Source: Hymenobacter sp. H14-R3 (lineage in GTDB: Bacteria > Bacteroidota > Bacteroidia > Cytophagales > Hymenobacteraceae). Taken from it: DNA of 64,000 bases. The first letter of the stretch is position 1; each line of letters starts with the position of its first letter. Location of the stretch: contig NZ_JASITD010000004.1 of the NCBI RefSeq assembly GCF_030063445.1, positions 124,001-188,000 of the forward strand. Reading direction: 5' to 3'. Below, piece after piece: positions 1 to 8,399 of the stretch. The position numbers were made by a program, and so were the translations under genes. The notes beneath the pieces are model-generated. The model was not told where the DNA came from. It made no database searches and saw only the letters and a list, made by a program, of their open reading frames with translations.

Positions 1-378
1 GATAACGCGCGTCATGCCCGTAACGAGGTACACCGTGGCCCCGAATACCAGCACCGAGAGCTTCACCTGGTGCCCCGAGCTGAGCAGCAGGGCCATAAAA
101 AACGTGAGCCCCGTGAGCGTGAGATAGCGCAGCTTGGAGGCCGCAAACGCCAGCGGCCGGAAAAACGGCAGCGCCGTGAGGTACGAAATCAGCAGGGCCA
201 GCACCGTGGCAATGCCCAGCGCTTGGAAGGCCGTGAGCAGGCTGGCCCACAGCTCTTGCAGCAAGCCCTGGCCCGTGATGAGGTCGCCGAGCGCCCGCAT
301 TACCTCGCCCAGGCTGGGGAATAATTGGAGCGGGAAGAAGAGCCACAGCGCGAGCAGGGCCAGCACCTGGCCCGCCAT
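1..378 (-). CDS. ABC transporter permease, 3' end cut by window edge
   Basis: The minus strand reads open from an ATG at 378 to the window edge, giving 126 residues with no stop. The product is very hydrophobic: one membrane segment near residues 5-20, an amphipathic stretch with GEVMRALGDLI, a second membrane segment near 55-70, and further membrane segments after residue 85. The spacing resembles inner-membrane permeases of nitrate/sulfonate/taurine-type ABC importers (BPD_transp_1 family), which is a family inference. The frame stays open upstream of 378 into the end of the substrate-binding/OmpA gene, so a non-ATG start overlapping that gene is possible; I chose the first ATG. The neighbour at 428-2206 carries a periplasmic binding domain, which supports an ABC import role. 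The substrate is unknown. Confidence 0.65.
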   Translation of the reverse strand, partial: MAGQVLALLALWLFFPLQLFPSLGEVMRALGDLITGQGLLQELWASLLTAFQALGIATVLALLISYLTALPFFRPLAFAASKLRYLTLTGLTFFMALLLSSGHQVKLSVLVFGATVYLVTGMTRVI

Positions 379-427
379 GAGGGCGGCCAGCGTGGCGCGG
401 CGCGGGTGGGCGTTGGGGGTGGGGCTG

Positions 428-2206
428 CTAGTTGCCCAGCACCACTTCCACGCGGCGGTTCTGCGCTTTGCCGGCTTCCGTGGCGTTGGTGGCTACCGGC
501 TCGGCGGCACCGTGAGCGTACACCTGCACGCGGCCCTGGGGGAAGGCGCTGGCACTTTTAGCTTGCAGCCAGTGGGCCACGGCTTCGGCGCGCGACTCGC
601 TGAGCTGCTGGTTCTTAGTGGCGTCGCCGGTGTTGTCGGTGTAGCCGTGCACGGCCACTTTGAGGCGGCCGGCTACCACGAGGTCGTCGAAGAGCTGGCT
701 GAGCTCGCGCTGGGCGGCGGGCGTGAAGGTGCTCTGGCCGGTGGTGAACTCGATGTTCCAGGCGCGCTTGCTCACGCTGCGGCGGATTTCATCGTCGGCG
801 GCGAATTGCGGGGTTTCGGCCGGGGCCAGGCTCTTACCTTTATACTGGGCTTGCAGCTTACGCAAGGGGCTCAGGTCAAGCATTTTGGCCAGGGGCACGT
901 AGCTGGGTAGCTCCTTGGGGTAGAGCTTGCTCTGCACGTCGCCGAAGGTTTTGTACACGGCGGCGTAGATGTTGGTGCCGCCCTCGTCAAGACCAAACAA
1001 GCTCAGGTTGTCGCTGAAATTGAAGGCTTTGCTGCCGCCCAATTCCACCACCTGGCCGGTGCGGTCGGCCTCGCTAGTGCCCTTGTAGTACTTTAGCCAG
1101 TAGGCGCCGGGCTTGTCCTGGTCGCCGTAAACCTGGGCCGAGATGTCGGCGGCGCGGGTCAGGGCTTCGGGATGGCTTTTTACCTGGTCGCCGGCTACGG
1201 CGAAGGCGGTCATCAGGCTCAGCACGGCGGGCTGGTGGGCATCGTACCAACGCTTGGTGGTCACCATGATGTTGGGCATCTGGTTGGAGTAGTCTTTGGT
1301 GCTCACGATGTTAACCAAGCCGCCCTTTTGCTTGGCGATGTTCACGTCGCCGGGCGTCCAGGTGGCCACGGCGTCGGCTACCACGTCCACGCTCACGCCG
1401 GTGCGGTGGCCGCCCACCACTTTCACGCGGCTCTCGGGCTTGCCCACGATGTACTTTTCGGCGGCCACCAGGAAGTCGCTGGCCGCCATGAAGTTAACGG
1501 CTTCGGGGTCGTAGGTGGTTTCGTCGGGGTTCACTTTTAGGCCGTTGTCGGCGCACCATTTCAGGGCAATATTGTGGTCGCCATCGCGCAGGTAGCAGGC
1601 CACCGTTTTGCCGAGGGCCGCCTTGGGGTTTTCGAGCCACTCCTTGGGGCCCATCAGCTTATCTTCGCCAAAGCTTTTACCTACCGAGTAAGGAATAATC
1701 TGGAGCTGAGTACCAGCCTTTTGCAGCTGGGCTTGCACGGCTGAGAAAGCCGGCAGGCCATCGCCCATGATGCTCACAATCAGGCCCGGCGTCTGCGGGT
1801 CGCTTTGCAGGTCGAGGGCGTTTTTCACCAGGTCAGCCTGCATTTTCGACACGTCGTCCTGGCGGTTTATCTGCATGTCGATTTTGTTGGCGGCCAGGGC
1901 CGAGCCCTGAGTGGTGCGGGGGCCGCCGTTGGCGAGCATCCCGGCCATCTGGGAGTTCCAGGCCATCACTTCCCACACCACGGGCGTGCCGTTTTCGGCG
2001 GGGGCGGTGCCGGGCAGTGGGGCCAGCGGCACCACCAGGGTAGCGTGGCTGCCGCCGGGCGCGGCCGGCAGCTCAATCGAGCTGAGCAACACTGACTGCG
2101 TATCGGCCTTTTGGAAAAATTTATTACTGGCAATCAGTTTGTTGATGCCGAAGTACAGGAGCACGAAGAAGATGGTGCCGAGTACGATTTTACCGCGAGT
2201 TGTCAT
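428..2206 (-). CDS. Membrane-anchored substrate-binding protein fused to OmpA C-terminal domain
   Basis: 592 residues. A short cytoplasmic N-terminus and one membrane segment (about 7-26, KIVLGTIFFVLLYFG) are followed by a long periplasmic region, about 75-440, with the look of a type 2 periplasmic binding protein (NMT1/phosphate-binding class; motifs such as VVWEVMAWNSQMAGML and DVVADAVATWTPGDV). Residues about 484-592 form an OmpA C-terminal domain that should bind peptidoglycan (HGYTDNTGD, LSESRAEAVAHWL and a final NRRVEVVLGN). Substrate-binding proteins are normally soluble or lipid-anchored, so tethering to both membrane and cell wall is odd. It lies between a coiled-coil membrane protein gene upstream and an ABC permease gene downstream, all on the minus strand. 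The function is inferred to be envelope-linked uptake or sensing; the ligand is unknown. Confidence 0.75.
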   Translation of the reverse strand: MTTRGKIVLGTIFFVLLYFGINKLIASNKFFQKADTQSVLLSSIELPAAPGGSHATLVVPLAPLPGTAPAENGTPVVWEVMAWNSQMAGMLANGGPRTTQGSALAANKIDMQINRQDDVSKMQADLVKNALDLQSDPQTPGLIVSIMGDGLPAFSAVQAQLQKAGTQLQIIPYSVGKSFGEDKLMGPKEWLENPKAALGKTVACYLRDGDHNIALKWCADNGLKVNPDETTYDPEAVNFMAASDFLVAAEKYIVGKPESRVKVVGGHRTGVSVDVVADAVATWTPGDVNIAKQKGGLVNIVSTKDYSNQMPNIMVTTKRWYDAHQPAVLSLMTAFAVAGDQVKSHPEALTRAADISAQVYGDQDKPGAYWLKYYKGTSEADRTGQVVELGGSKAFNFSDNLSLFGLDEGGTNIYAAVYKTFGDVQSKLYPKELPSYVPLAKMLDLSPLRKLQAQYKGKSLAPAETPQFAADDEIRRSVSKRAWNIEFTTGQSTFTPAAQRELSQLFDDLVVAGRLKVAVHGYTDNTGDATKNQQLSESRAEAVAHWLQAKSASAFPQGRVQVYAHGAAEPVATNATEAGKAQNRRVEVVLGN

Positions 2207-2210
2207 GGAA

Positions 2211-2306
2211 GTAGCGCGGACTTTCAGTCCGCGAATAGATTAAATTGTTGAATGAAAGGGGGCTAGCGCCGGGCCGGGCGGGTCGCGGACTGAAAGTCCG
2301 CGCTAC
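2211..2306. repeat. Paired REP-like hairpins, family 1
   Basis: Two inverted copies of GTAGCGCGGACTTTCAGTCC / GGACTGAAAGTCCGCGCTAC flank about 50 bp. Each copy is itself a hairpin (CGCGGACT, loop TTC, AGTCCGCG). The same pair occurs at 8972-9037. It sits in the gap between the coiled-coil protein gene and the SBP-OmpA gene, so it is probably transcribed and could affect mRNA processing between them. Confidence 0.85.
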
Positions 2307-2342
2307 AGCAGCACGGCGCAGAGCAGCAGGGCCAGGCAGCCA

Positions 2343-3335
2343 CTAATCAAGCAGGCTAGAATAGGCATCATCGGAGCGTTGTTTAGTGGCGGCTACGGAG
2401 GTGGAAGCGGGGGCTTTGTCGGTGGTGAGCAGGGCGTTGAAGTCGCCTTTCTGGTAGCGGTCGAGCAGGCGCTGGCCTTTTTCGCTCATCACGCCATTCT
2501 GAATATCCATCTCTTTCACAAACTCTTGCGAGTAGCGCATGGCCTGCTTTATCTGACCGAGTTGCTGGGCCATGTCCTGGGCCACGCGGTCGGTAGCCAG
2601 GTCGAAGAAGTACTTTTTGTCGGGGTCGCCGCGCAGGATGTTCATGGCGGCGCGCATGCCCGAGCTGGTGCGTTTCACGAGCTCGTATTCGTCTTTCAGC
2701 AGGCCGACCTTGAACTTGCTGCCGTCAATCTGGCGCAGGGCGGCTTTCAGAATCTGGCGCATGACCACGCTCACGTTGGCGGTGGTGGTGGCCATGGGTT
2801 GCAGGCGCTGGTTGTAGTCCAGAATCTGGGCGGCGCGGCTGGCGTAGGCTTCGGCGGCGTCCTTTTCGTTTTGGCGGGTGGCCGAGTCGGCCAGGGCTAG
2901 GTACTCCTTCATCTGGGCGTCGTTGGTGGCCAGCTTGCGCTTCACCAGCTCGTGGGCGCCCTCGATGTGGCCGATTTCGCCTTCCATCTGGCGGGCCTCC
3001 TTCTCGGTGTTCGAGATGTAGTCCTCCATGATGCCGATGGGGTCGGTGTTGACGAAAATGCCCGCCGCCGTGCGCAGTATCCGCTGCCCGGCGTACCAGA
3101 GCCCGGTCTGAATCCGCTTGTTGGTGACCAGCAAAAACAACCCGAACAGCACGCCCAGCCCGATGCTCAGCTTCACGCTATTGAACACAATATCAACGAG
3201 ATAAGGCACGAGTTGACCCCAGTAATAGACGCCGGCCGCGGCCGCGCCGCCCAGCACCACCCAGCCCGCTACCTTCTCGGGCTGCTGCCACTTGGGCAGG
3301 GTGGGGGTGAAAGGAGTAGGAAGCAAAGTTTTCAT
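2343..3335 (-). CDS. Two-TM coiled-coil membrane protein, possibly PspA-like
   Basis: 330 residues. Two hydrophobic segments lie near 25-46 (WVVLGGAAAAGVYYWG) and 52-70 (VKLSIGLGVLFGLFLLV). The rest is charged and helical, about 95-300, with long coiled-coil stretches (EKEARQMEGEIGHIEGAHELVKRKL and later helices; a run of NEKDAAEAYASRAAQ). The C-terminus is Ser/Ala rich. The helical part resembles PspA/IM30-type envelope-stress proteins in composition and length, but I cannot confirm homology; PspA proteins normally lack two N-terminal membrane spans. It starts the minus-strand cassette with the SBP-OmpA protein and the ABC permease, which suggests a shared envelope role. Confidence 0.6.
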   Translation of the reverse strand: MKTLLPTPFTPTLPKWQQPEKVAGWVVLGGAAAAGVYYWGQLVPYLVDIVFNSVKLSIGLGVLFGLFLLVTNKRIQTGLWYAGQRILRTAAGIFVNTDPIGIMEDYISNTEKEARQMEGEIGHIEGAHELVKRKLATNDAQMKEYLALADSATRQNEKDAAEAYASRAAQILDYNQRLQPMATTTANVSVVMRQILKAALRQIDGSKFKVGLLKDEYELVKRTSSGMRAAMNILRGDPDKKYFFDLATDRVAQDMAQQLGQIKQAMRYSQEFVKEMDIQNGVMSEKGQRLLDRYQKGDFNALLTTDKAPASTSVAATKQRSDDAYSSLLD

Positions 3336-3445
3336 GGTATTGGCAGGTTGATAAGTGAGAGATGCGTACTCAATGCCAAGACCAGTGCCGAAACCTTGCT
3401 GTTAACCCTTATTTTTGGTTAACTATTTGATTAATAGGTACTTAA

Positions 3446-3480
3446 TAAAAAATCCCGCCTGGCCAAAGGCCCGACGGGAT
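3446..3480 (-). terminator. Rho-independent terminator of the beta-barrel gene
   Basis: On the minus strand, 58 bp after the stop of the gene at 3538-4218, ATCCCG pairs with CGGGAT around an inner GGCC/GGCC stem and is followed by TTTTTTATT. This ends the barrel transcript before the coiled-coil gene. Confidence 0.8.
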
Positions 3481-3537
3481 GCTGATTTTTTCAAAATGGA
3501 AAGCCTTTTTTGCTAAAAAGGAAAAGCGAAGAAGCCA

Positions 3538-4218
3538 TTAAAGCTGACCAAAGCGGTAGCGCAGGCCCAGGGCCCCGGCCAGTGAGGGAGGCGATTCGAG
3601 CCGGCTCAGCGGCGAGTTGAGCGTAGCGTCCAGCACGGCATCTAGGTGCGGAGTGCAGCGGTAGCGGGCACTAAGGCCGGCCGTGAGCTGCCCCACTGAG
3701 TAGCGGTAGGCGGAGGTGTTGGTGCTGCTGGAGAACACCGCGCCCGTGCCATCGAAGGTAGTGTATTGGTAGCTGGTGGCCGCCCGCTCCTTCTCCAGGG
3801 TAAAGCCGCCGAGCAAGTCAACTTGCAGCCGGTGCGTGGCGCGGCGCGTGAGCGTGTAGCGGGCCAGTAGCGATAAGCTGGTGTGGTACCAATTGGCCTG
3901 CCCGAAATACTGGTGCCTGGCAACAATCGCCCGCGGGTCCTGCTCCACGAAGCTTAGGGTGCCGTAATCGAAGGTGTCTTGCTTATAGGCCAAGCCCGCC
4001 TGCACCGCCAGGCGCGGCAGTAGCTGGTAGCCCGCCGTAAGCTGCACCGGGGCCCGCAGCTCGCGAAAGGAGTTGCCACCAATGCCTTGGTAATCGCTGG
4101 CGTAGGCCGCCAGCCCCACGTAGTAGCGGCCGTAGGTGGGGGCAGTTGCCTGCTGAGCCACCCCGAGGAGCGGGCTGCCAAGTAGTAGTGACGGTAGAAA
4201 TAGGTAGCTGATTTTCAT
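3538..4218 (-). CDS. Outer-membrane beta-barrel protein
   Basis: 226 residues. A signal peptide (MKISYLFLPSLLLGSPLLGVAQQ) is followed by alternating amphipathic strands such as GRYYVGLAAYASDY, VQLTAGYQLLPRLAVQAGLAY and a terminal ALGLRYRFGQL. This is typical of small porin-like outer-membrane proteins of Bacteroidota. No ligand is indicated. It is a clear paralogue of the protein at 9060-9743: the two share the N-terminal YYVGLAAY, the QLLPRLAVQ/QLQPRLAVQ strand and the GLRYRFGQ end, and they flank the OmpA and LytSR genes. A terminator at 3446-3480 follows it, so it is probably a single-gene transcript. Confidence 0.8.
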   Translation of the reverse strand: MKISYLFLPSLLLGSPLLGVAQQATAPTYGRYYVGLAAYASDYQGIGGNSFRELRAPVQLTAGYQLLPRLAVQAGLAYKQDTFDYGTLSFVEQDPRAIVARHQYFGQANWYHTSLSLLARYTLTRRATHRLQVDLLGGFTLEKERAATSYQYTTFDGTGAVFSSSTNTSAYRYSVGQLTAGLSARYRCTPHLDAVLDATLNSPLSRLESPPSLAGALGLRYRFGQL

Positions 4219-4460
4219 AAAGCTTAAGTTGTAGCGTTAGCAAGCGGCTAAAGATATACCAATTTCTACGCTTCTGGCCCAAGTCTCTTGAAAATTAACC
4301 ACTTACTAGGAGATTGCCTACGCAGCCGGAATGCAGGATAAGCTTCAGCTTGCCGGCAAAATAACGTACTATGCTGTTCAGTAATTAGCTGTACGATAGT
4401 CCTTGCCACTGGCAAGCTAAAGCTTACTCTACAGTCCAACTTTAAACCCTTTCAAAACCA
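4219..4460. other. Gene-free stretch, part of a 315 bp gap
   Basis: This lies upstream of the barrel gene at 3538-4218. It is more AT-rich than its surroundings and presumably holds the barrel promoter, but I could not find a convincing TAnnTTTG box. No open frame looks coding. Confidence 0.4.
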
Positions 4461-4495
4461 AAAAGCCCTACCTGCGGGATGCAGGTAGGGCTTTT
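4461..4495 (-). terminator. Terminator hairpin of the OmpA/TSP3 gene
   Basis: A perfect 15 bp stem, AAAAGCCCTACCTGC / GCAGGTAGGGCTTTT, with a 5-base loop lies 39 bp after the stop of the gene at 4534-6144. T-tracts on both sides make it potentially bidirectional. Confidence 0.85.
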
Positions 4496-4533
4496 CAAGC
4501 TTTAGGTTAGAGACCTAATTGCTGGGCTTTCGC

Positions 4534-6144
4534 TTAGCGGCGGGCTTTCTTAACGGGAGCCTTCTTCTTAGCGGGGGCCTTTTTGGCCGGAGCTTTCTTC
4601 ACCGGGGCCATTTTGCCCTGGGCGCGCAACTCAGCTACCGTGGGGGCGGCACCGTACTTCACCTCGGCCGAGTTGGCCTCACCGGTGAGGAAGGGGTCGA
4701 AATCCACGCGGCGGTTCAGGGCCTGGCCAGCAGCCGTAGCGTTGTCGGCAATCGGCTTGGTTTCACCGTAGCCACGGGCTTCGATGCGGTCAGCGGGGAT
4801 ACCCTTGCTCAGCATGTAGGCCCGGGCCGATGAGGCGCGGTCGTAGCTCAGTTTCAGGTTGTAGGCGTCGTCGCCCTTGCTGTCGGTGTGGCCAGCGATG
4901 CTGAGCGAGTAGTCGGGGTACTCGTTCAGAATCTGCACCATCTGCTGCAATTTCGGGTACGAGCTCGGCTTCAGGGTGGCCTTGTCGAAGTCGAAGTTGA
5001 TGTACTTCGTGGCCTCTTTCAGCACCTTCTGCGTCTCGGCCTTCATTTCGGGGCAGCCTTTGTTGCTGGCGGGGCCGGCACGGTCGGGGCAGCGGTCCAT
5101 GTAGTCGGGCACCCCGTCGCCGTCGCGGTCAAGCGGGCAGCCGTTGGCATCGACCTGCGTGCCAGCCGGCGTGTTGGGGCACTTGTCCAGGTAATCCGGT
5201 ACTTTATCGCCGTCGGCGTCAAGCGGGCAACCCGAGGCATCGACGCGCACGCCAGCCGGGGTGTTGGGGCACTTGTCGTCGTTGTCAGCCACGCCGTCGT
5301 TGTCAGCGTCGGGGCATCCTTGCAGGGCCGCGAGGCCCTTCACATCGGGGCACTTGTCCTGGTAGTCGGCTACGCCGTCGCCGTCCGTGTCAATCGGGCA
5401 ACCGTTCAAATCCACCTTCACGCCAGTCGGCGTGCCGGGGCACTTGTCCTTCTTGTCCGATACGCCGTCCATGTCCTCGTCCTTGGCTTTACCCAGGTTA
5501 GCCCGCAGGCCAGCCGAGAAAGTCAGGTAGCGGTCCTTCTTATTCCAGAAGGTGGTGGCGTTGTTATCCACCCCGTCGAGGCGGGCATCACTGGTTTGCA
5601 TGTACGACTGGCTGGCCTGCAGGAACAGGATAGCCGACTCGCCCAGGTGAAAGTCCAGACCCCCACCAATCTGGCCGGTGAAGGTGCCGAAGCGGGTGAA
5701 GTTATTCGGTCCGGTCGGCGTGGCGTAGCGGTCCGTGGTTACCCAGGCAAAGCCTGGCTCAATCAGCACGTAGGGGTGCAGGAAGAAGGCATCGTTGATG
5801 GGCGCCTTAATCTTGAAGCCCAGGCCCGCCCCGTAGGTCTGCGCCCGGAAGCGGCGACCCGCACTGTTGAACTTACCTTCATCGGCAGGGCTGCGCAGGC
5901 GGGTATAGTCCAAGTCAAGTTTGATATCGAGCACCTTGCCGATGTAGCGGGTGATGTCGATACCCCCGCTGTAGGGCATGTTTTTGAACTCGAAGAAGTT
6001 GTTGCCCAGGTCGCCGCGGTACTGCGTGGCGTTGGCGTGCAGGCCAATAGCCGTTTTGCGGTCCGCCGTCTGGGCGTTGGCTGTGGACGCAGCGGCCAGC
6101 AGGCCGAGTCCGAGTAGGGTAGCTTTAGAAGCTAGATGGTTCAT
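4534..6144 (-). CDS. OmpA-family protein with thrombospondin type 3 repeats and basic tail
   Basis: 536 residues. Signal peptide 1-25 (ends TANAQ); N-terminal eight-stranded-type barrel about 26-215; calcium-binding thrombospondin type 3 repeats about 220-350 (repeated DxDxDGVxDxxDKCP units, DTDGDGVADYQDKCP and so on); OmpA C-terminal peptidoglycan-binding domain about 370-480 (INFDFDKATL, GHTDSKGDD, LSYDRASSARAYML, ALNRRVDF). It should anchor the outer membrane to the cell wall. The last 25 residues are an unusual Lys/Ala/Pro tail (repeats of KKAPAKK) like histone H1 tails, absent from standard OmpA proteins. It has its own terminator and is divergent from the LytS gene. Confidence 0.92.
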   Translation of the reverse strand: MNHLASKATLLGLGLLAAASTANAQTADRKTAIGLHANATQYRGDLGNNFFEFKNMPYSGGIDITRYIGKVLDIKLDLDYTRLRSPADEGKFNSAGRRFRAQTYGAGLGFKIKAPINDAFFLHPYVLIEPGFAWVTTDRYATPTGPNNFTRFGTFTGQIGGGLDFHLGESAILFLQASQSYMQTSDARLDGVDNNATTFWNKKDRYLTFSAGLRANLGKAKDEDMDGVSDKKDKCPGTPTGVKVDLNGCPIDTDGDGVADYQDKCPDVKGLAALQGCPDADNDGVADNDDKCPNTPAGVRVDASGCPLDADGDKVPDYLDKCPNTPAGTQVDANGCPLDRDGDGVPDYMDRCPDRAGPASNKGCPEMKAETQKVLKEATKYINFDFDKATLKPSSYPKLQQMVQILNEYPDYSLSIAGHTDSKGDDAYNLKLSYDRASSARAYMLSKGIPADRIEARGYGETKPIADNATAAGQALNRRVDFDPFLTGEANSAEVKYGAAPTVAELRAQGKMAPVKKAPAKKAPAKKKAPVKKARR

Positions 6145-6481
6145 ATAAACCGGGGTAATTGGTAAGAGGAAGCAAGCTTTTAACTAACCCAAAGTGGCAC
6201 AAGACTGGCATAGGGTTGGGCGTTAAACGGGCTAAGTGGCCCGGAGGATATGTTTTCGTCTAAAAATCGCGCTACTTTATCCGCTTTTACGGCTACTTCG
6301 CTACTTGATTCAGCAAGTTCACCCCCACTAGCCGGCACATTCAGCGCCCACTTTGGCACGTTCGCATAATTGGCAGAAATAGCCTGTTTTTGCGCTTCAG
6401 CGCGGCGCAATGCGGGGGGCGTGGCCGTAGCTTCACTGCCAGAACCGGTACCTTAACCCGCGTTTTTTGTTTGTTACAGGT
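6145..6481. other. Divergent regulatory gap between ompA-like and LytS genes
   Basis: 337 bp between two divergent genes, so it should hold both promoters. A sigma-54-like element, TGGCAC-N5-TGGCA, lies at 6195-6210 on the plus strand with the required GG-N10-GC spacing, but it is 270 bp from the LytS start. A 76-residue frame on the minus strand (6180-6410) has no recognisable features and I do not call it a gene. Confidence 0.4.
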
Positions 6482-7576
6482 ATGCGTTCGCCGGTTGTGT
6501 CTTCTGCTGCTAGTCCGCCCCGCCGGCCCAAGCTTGGCCAGGCCCAGGCCCACATCGTGTTTTCGCGGCGCACGTACCTGCTCATTACGCTGGCCGTTTC
6601 CATCGCTTTTGGGGTGTTGGTGCTGCCCTCGGCCATCTTGCCGCGCAAGCACACCAGCGTGGGCGAGGTGCTGCTGACATTCTTTAACACAGTACTGATT
6701 TTTGAGGTGCAGTTTGGGTTTCACTATTTGCTGCGCTACGGCCACAACCCGGTGCGGCGCTGGCTGAGCCGGCAACCGGGGCGCACCAACCGGCTGCTGC
6801 GGCTGCTGCTTATCATGCTGGGTACCAGTCTGTACAGTATAGCGCGCCACTACGGCGACTGGCACCTGGGCATTCGGCTGGATAATAATCCGCTGGGGGT
6901 AACCCTGGCGGTGGTGCTGATTGTGACGATGGTGGGGGCCTCCTTCCAGCTGGCTATCGAAATGGTGGAAAACAGCCGCTACCTGGCCCTGGAAAACGAG
7001 CTGCTGAAGCGCGCGCAGCTGCAAGCCCGCTACGAAAGCCTCAAGCAGCAGCTGAGCCCGCACTTTTTGTTTAACTCCCTCTCCACCCTCGGTGAGCTTA
7101 TTCACGACGAGCCCGCCGCCGCCGCCCTCTTTGTGGAGGAAATGGCCCAGGTGTACCGCTACCTGCTGCACCACGGCGAGCAGGCCGCCGTGCCGCTGCA
7201 CGAGGAACTGCGCTTTTTGCGCTCGTACATGTACCTGCTGCAAATGCGCTTTGGCGAAGGCATTCGGCTGCACATCGACTTGCCGGCCGCCATTCAGCAC
7301 CGCCTGGTGCCGCCGCTGGCCTTGCAGCTGCTGCTCGAAAACGCCGTGAAGCACAACACCGTGAGCCGCCGCCAGCCCCTGGTCATCGACCTCGATTTTG
7401 TGGCCCCCGCCACGCTGCGCGTGCGCAACACCCGTTCGCCGCGCCTCACGCCCGAGCCCAGCAGTGGCACCGGCCTGCGCAACCTCACCAACCGCGTGCG
7501 GCTGCTCAACCAGCAAACGCTGCTGGTGGAGCCCACCGCCGCCAACTTCTTCGTGTACCTCCCCTTACCCGCTTAG
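6482..7576 (+). CDS. LytS-family sensor histidine kinase
   Basis: 364 residues from the ATG at 6482; an in-frame ATG at 6467 would add five residues. Four N-terminal membrane segments lie between residues about 30 and 165, with no extracellular sensor domain. A short helical linker follows, then the His_kinase (PF06580) domain with the phospho-accepting His194 in LSPHFLFN, and a HATPase domain (N-box LLENAVKHN; glycine motif GTGLRNL). It should autophosphorylate and pass phosphate to the response regulator encoded immediately downstream (6 bp gap). The pair is the usual LytS/LytTR arrangement of Bacteroidota. The signal is unknown; the divergent OmpA gene is a possible target, which is inference. 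Confidence 0.9.
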   Translation: MRSPVVSSAASPPRRPKLGQAQAHIVFSRRTYLLITLAVSIAFGVLVLPSAILPRKHTSVGEVLLTFFNTVLIFEVQFGFHYLLRYGHNPVRRWLSRQPGRTNRLLRLLLIMLGTSLYSIARHYGDWHLGIRLDNNPLGVTLAVVLIVTMVGASFQLAIEMVENSRYLALENELLKRAQLQARYESLKQQLSPHFLFNSLSTLGELIHDEPAAAALFVEEMAQVYRYLLHHGEQAAVPLHEELRFLRSYMYLLQMRFGEGIRLHIDLPAAIQHRLVPPLALQLLLENAVKHNTVSRRQPLVIDLDFVAPATLRVRNTRSPRLTPEPSSGTGLRNLTNRVRLLNQQTLLVEPTAANFFVYLPLPA

Positions 7577-7582
7577 CCCGCC

Positions 7583-8377
7583 GTGTTAACTATCCTGATT
7601 GTTGAAGATGAGCTGCGCCCGGCGCGGGCCTTGCAGCGCCTGCTGCTCAGCGAGCGCCCCGATGCCCAGGTGGTGGCGCACCTCGAATCTATTGCCGATG
7701 CCGTGGCCTGGCTGCCCGCCCACCCAGCCCCCGACCTCATCCTGATGGACATTCACCTCTCGGACGGCAGCAGCTTCGAGATATTCCGGCGCGTGGAGGT
7801 TACGAGCCCCGTCATCTTCATCACCGCCTACGACGAGCACGCCCTAGAGGCCTTTCAGGTCAATGGCATCGACTACCTGCTCAAGCCCATTGGCCGCGAG
7901 AGCCTGCAGCGCGGCCTGCACAAGTTTGAGGCCCTGCAACGGCACTATACCAGCACGGTGGCCCCCACGGCCGGGGCCCTGCCCGGCCTGCCCGCACTGC
8001 TACGCACCATGCAGCAGCTCAGCAGCGCGCCCGCCCACCCCAGCAGCTGGCTGGTGCCCCACAAGAATAAGCTGCTGCCCATTGCCGCCGCCGACGTGGC
8101 GCACTTCGTTATCCGGCACGGCGCGGTGCACCTCACTACGCTGGAGGGCCAGCAATACCCCCTCGACAGTAGCTTGGAAGAGCTGGAAGCCCAGGCCGAC
8201 CCCCAGCAGTTTTTCCGGGCCAACCGCCAAGTGCTCTTCGCCCGCGCCAGCGTGGTAGCCCTGGAGCCCTACAGCAACAGCCGGATGCTGGTGCACCTGC
8301 AACCCCCTGCCCCCGAGAGCGTTATCGTGCCCAAGCTGCGCGTAACCGAGCTGCGCCGCTGGGTGAGTGCCGGCTAG
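7583..8377 (+). CDS. LytTR response regulator
   Basis: 264 residues with a GTG start 6 bp after the kinase stop. Receiver domain 1-120: acidic pocket E8/D9, phospho-acceptor Asp56 in LILMDIHLSDG, switch Thr/Ser in VIFITAYDE, Lys in LLKPIG. After a Pro/Ala-rich linker, a LytTR DNA-binding domain occupies about 160-262 (FFRANRQVLFARASVVALEPYSNSRMLVHL). LytTR proteins bind paired short direct repeats in promoters. Co-transcribed with the kinase at 6482-7576. Confidence 0.93.
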   Translation: MLTILIVEDELRPARALQRLLLSERPDAQVVAHLESIADAVAWLPAHPAPDLILMDIHLSDGSSFEIFRRVEVTSPVIFITAYDEHALEAFQVNGIDYLLKPIGRESLQRGLHKFEALQRHYTSTVAPTAGALPGLPALLRTMQQLSSAPAHPSSWLVPHKNKLLPIAAADVAHFVIRHGAVHLTTLEGQQYPLDSSLEELEAQADPQQFFRANRQVLFARASVVALEPYSNSRMLVHLQPPAPESVIVPKLRVTELRRWVSAG

Positions 8378-8399
8378 GCGCGGGGCCGGCGCGCCGCCG

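Noticed and set aside
6180..6410. 76-residue frame in the ompA/LytS gap
   Set aside because: No recognisable motif or homologue known to me, and it lies where promoters are expected.
6341..7516. 391-residue frame antisense to the LytS gene
   Set aside because: Overlaps a well-supported kinase and has no motifs; Gln/His-rich shadow composition.
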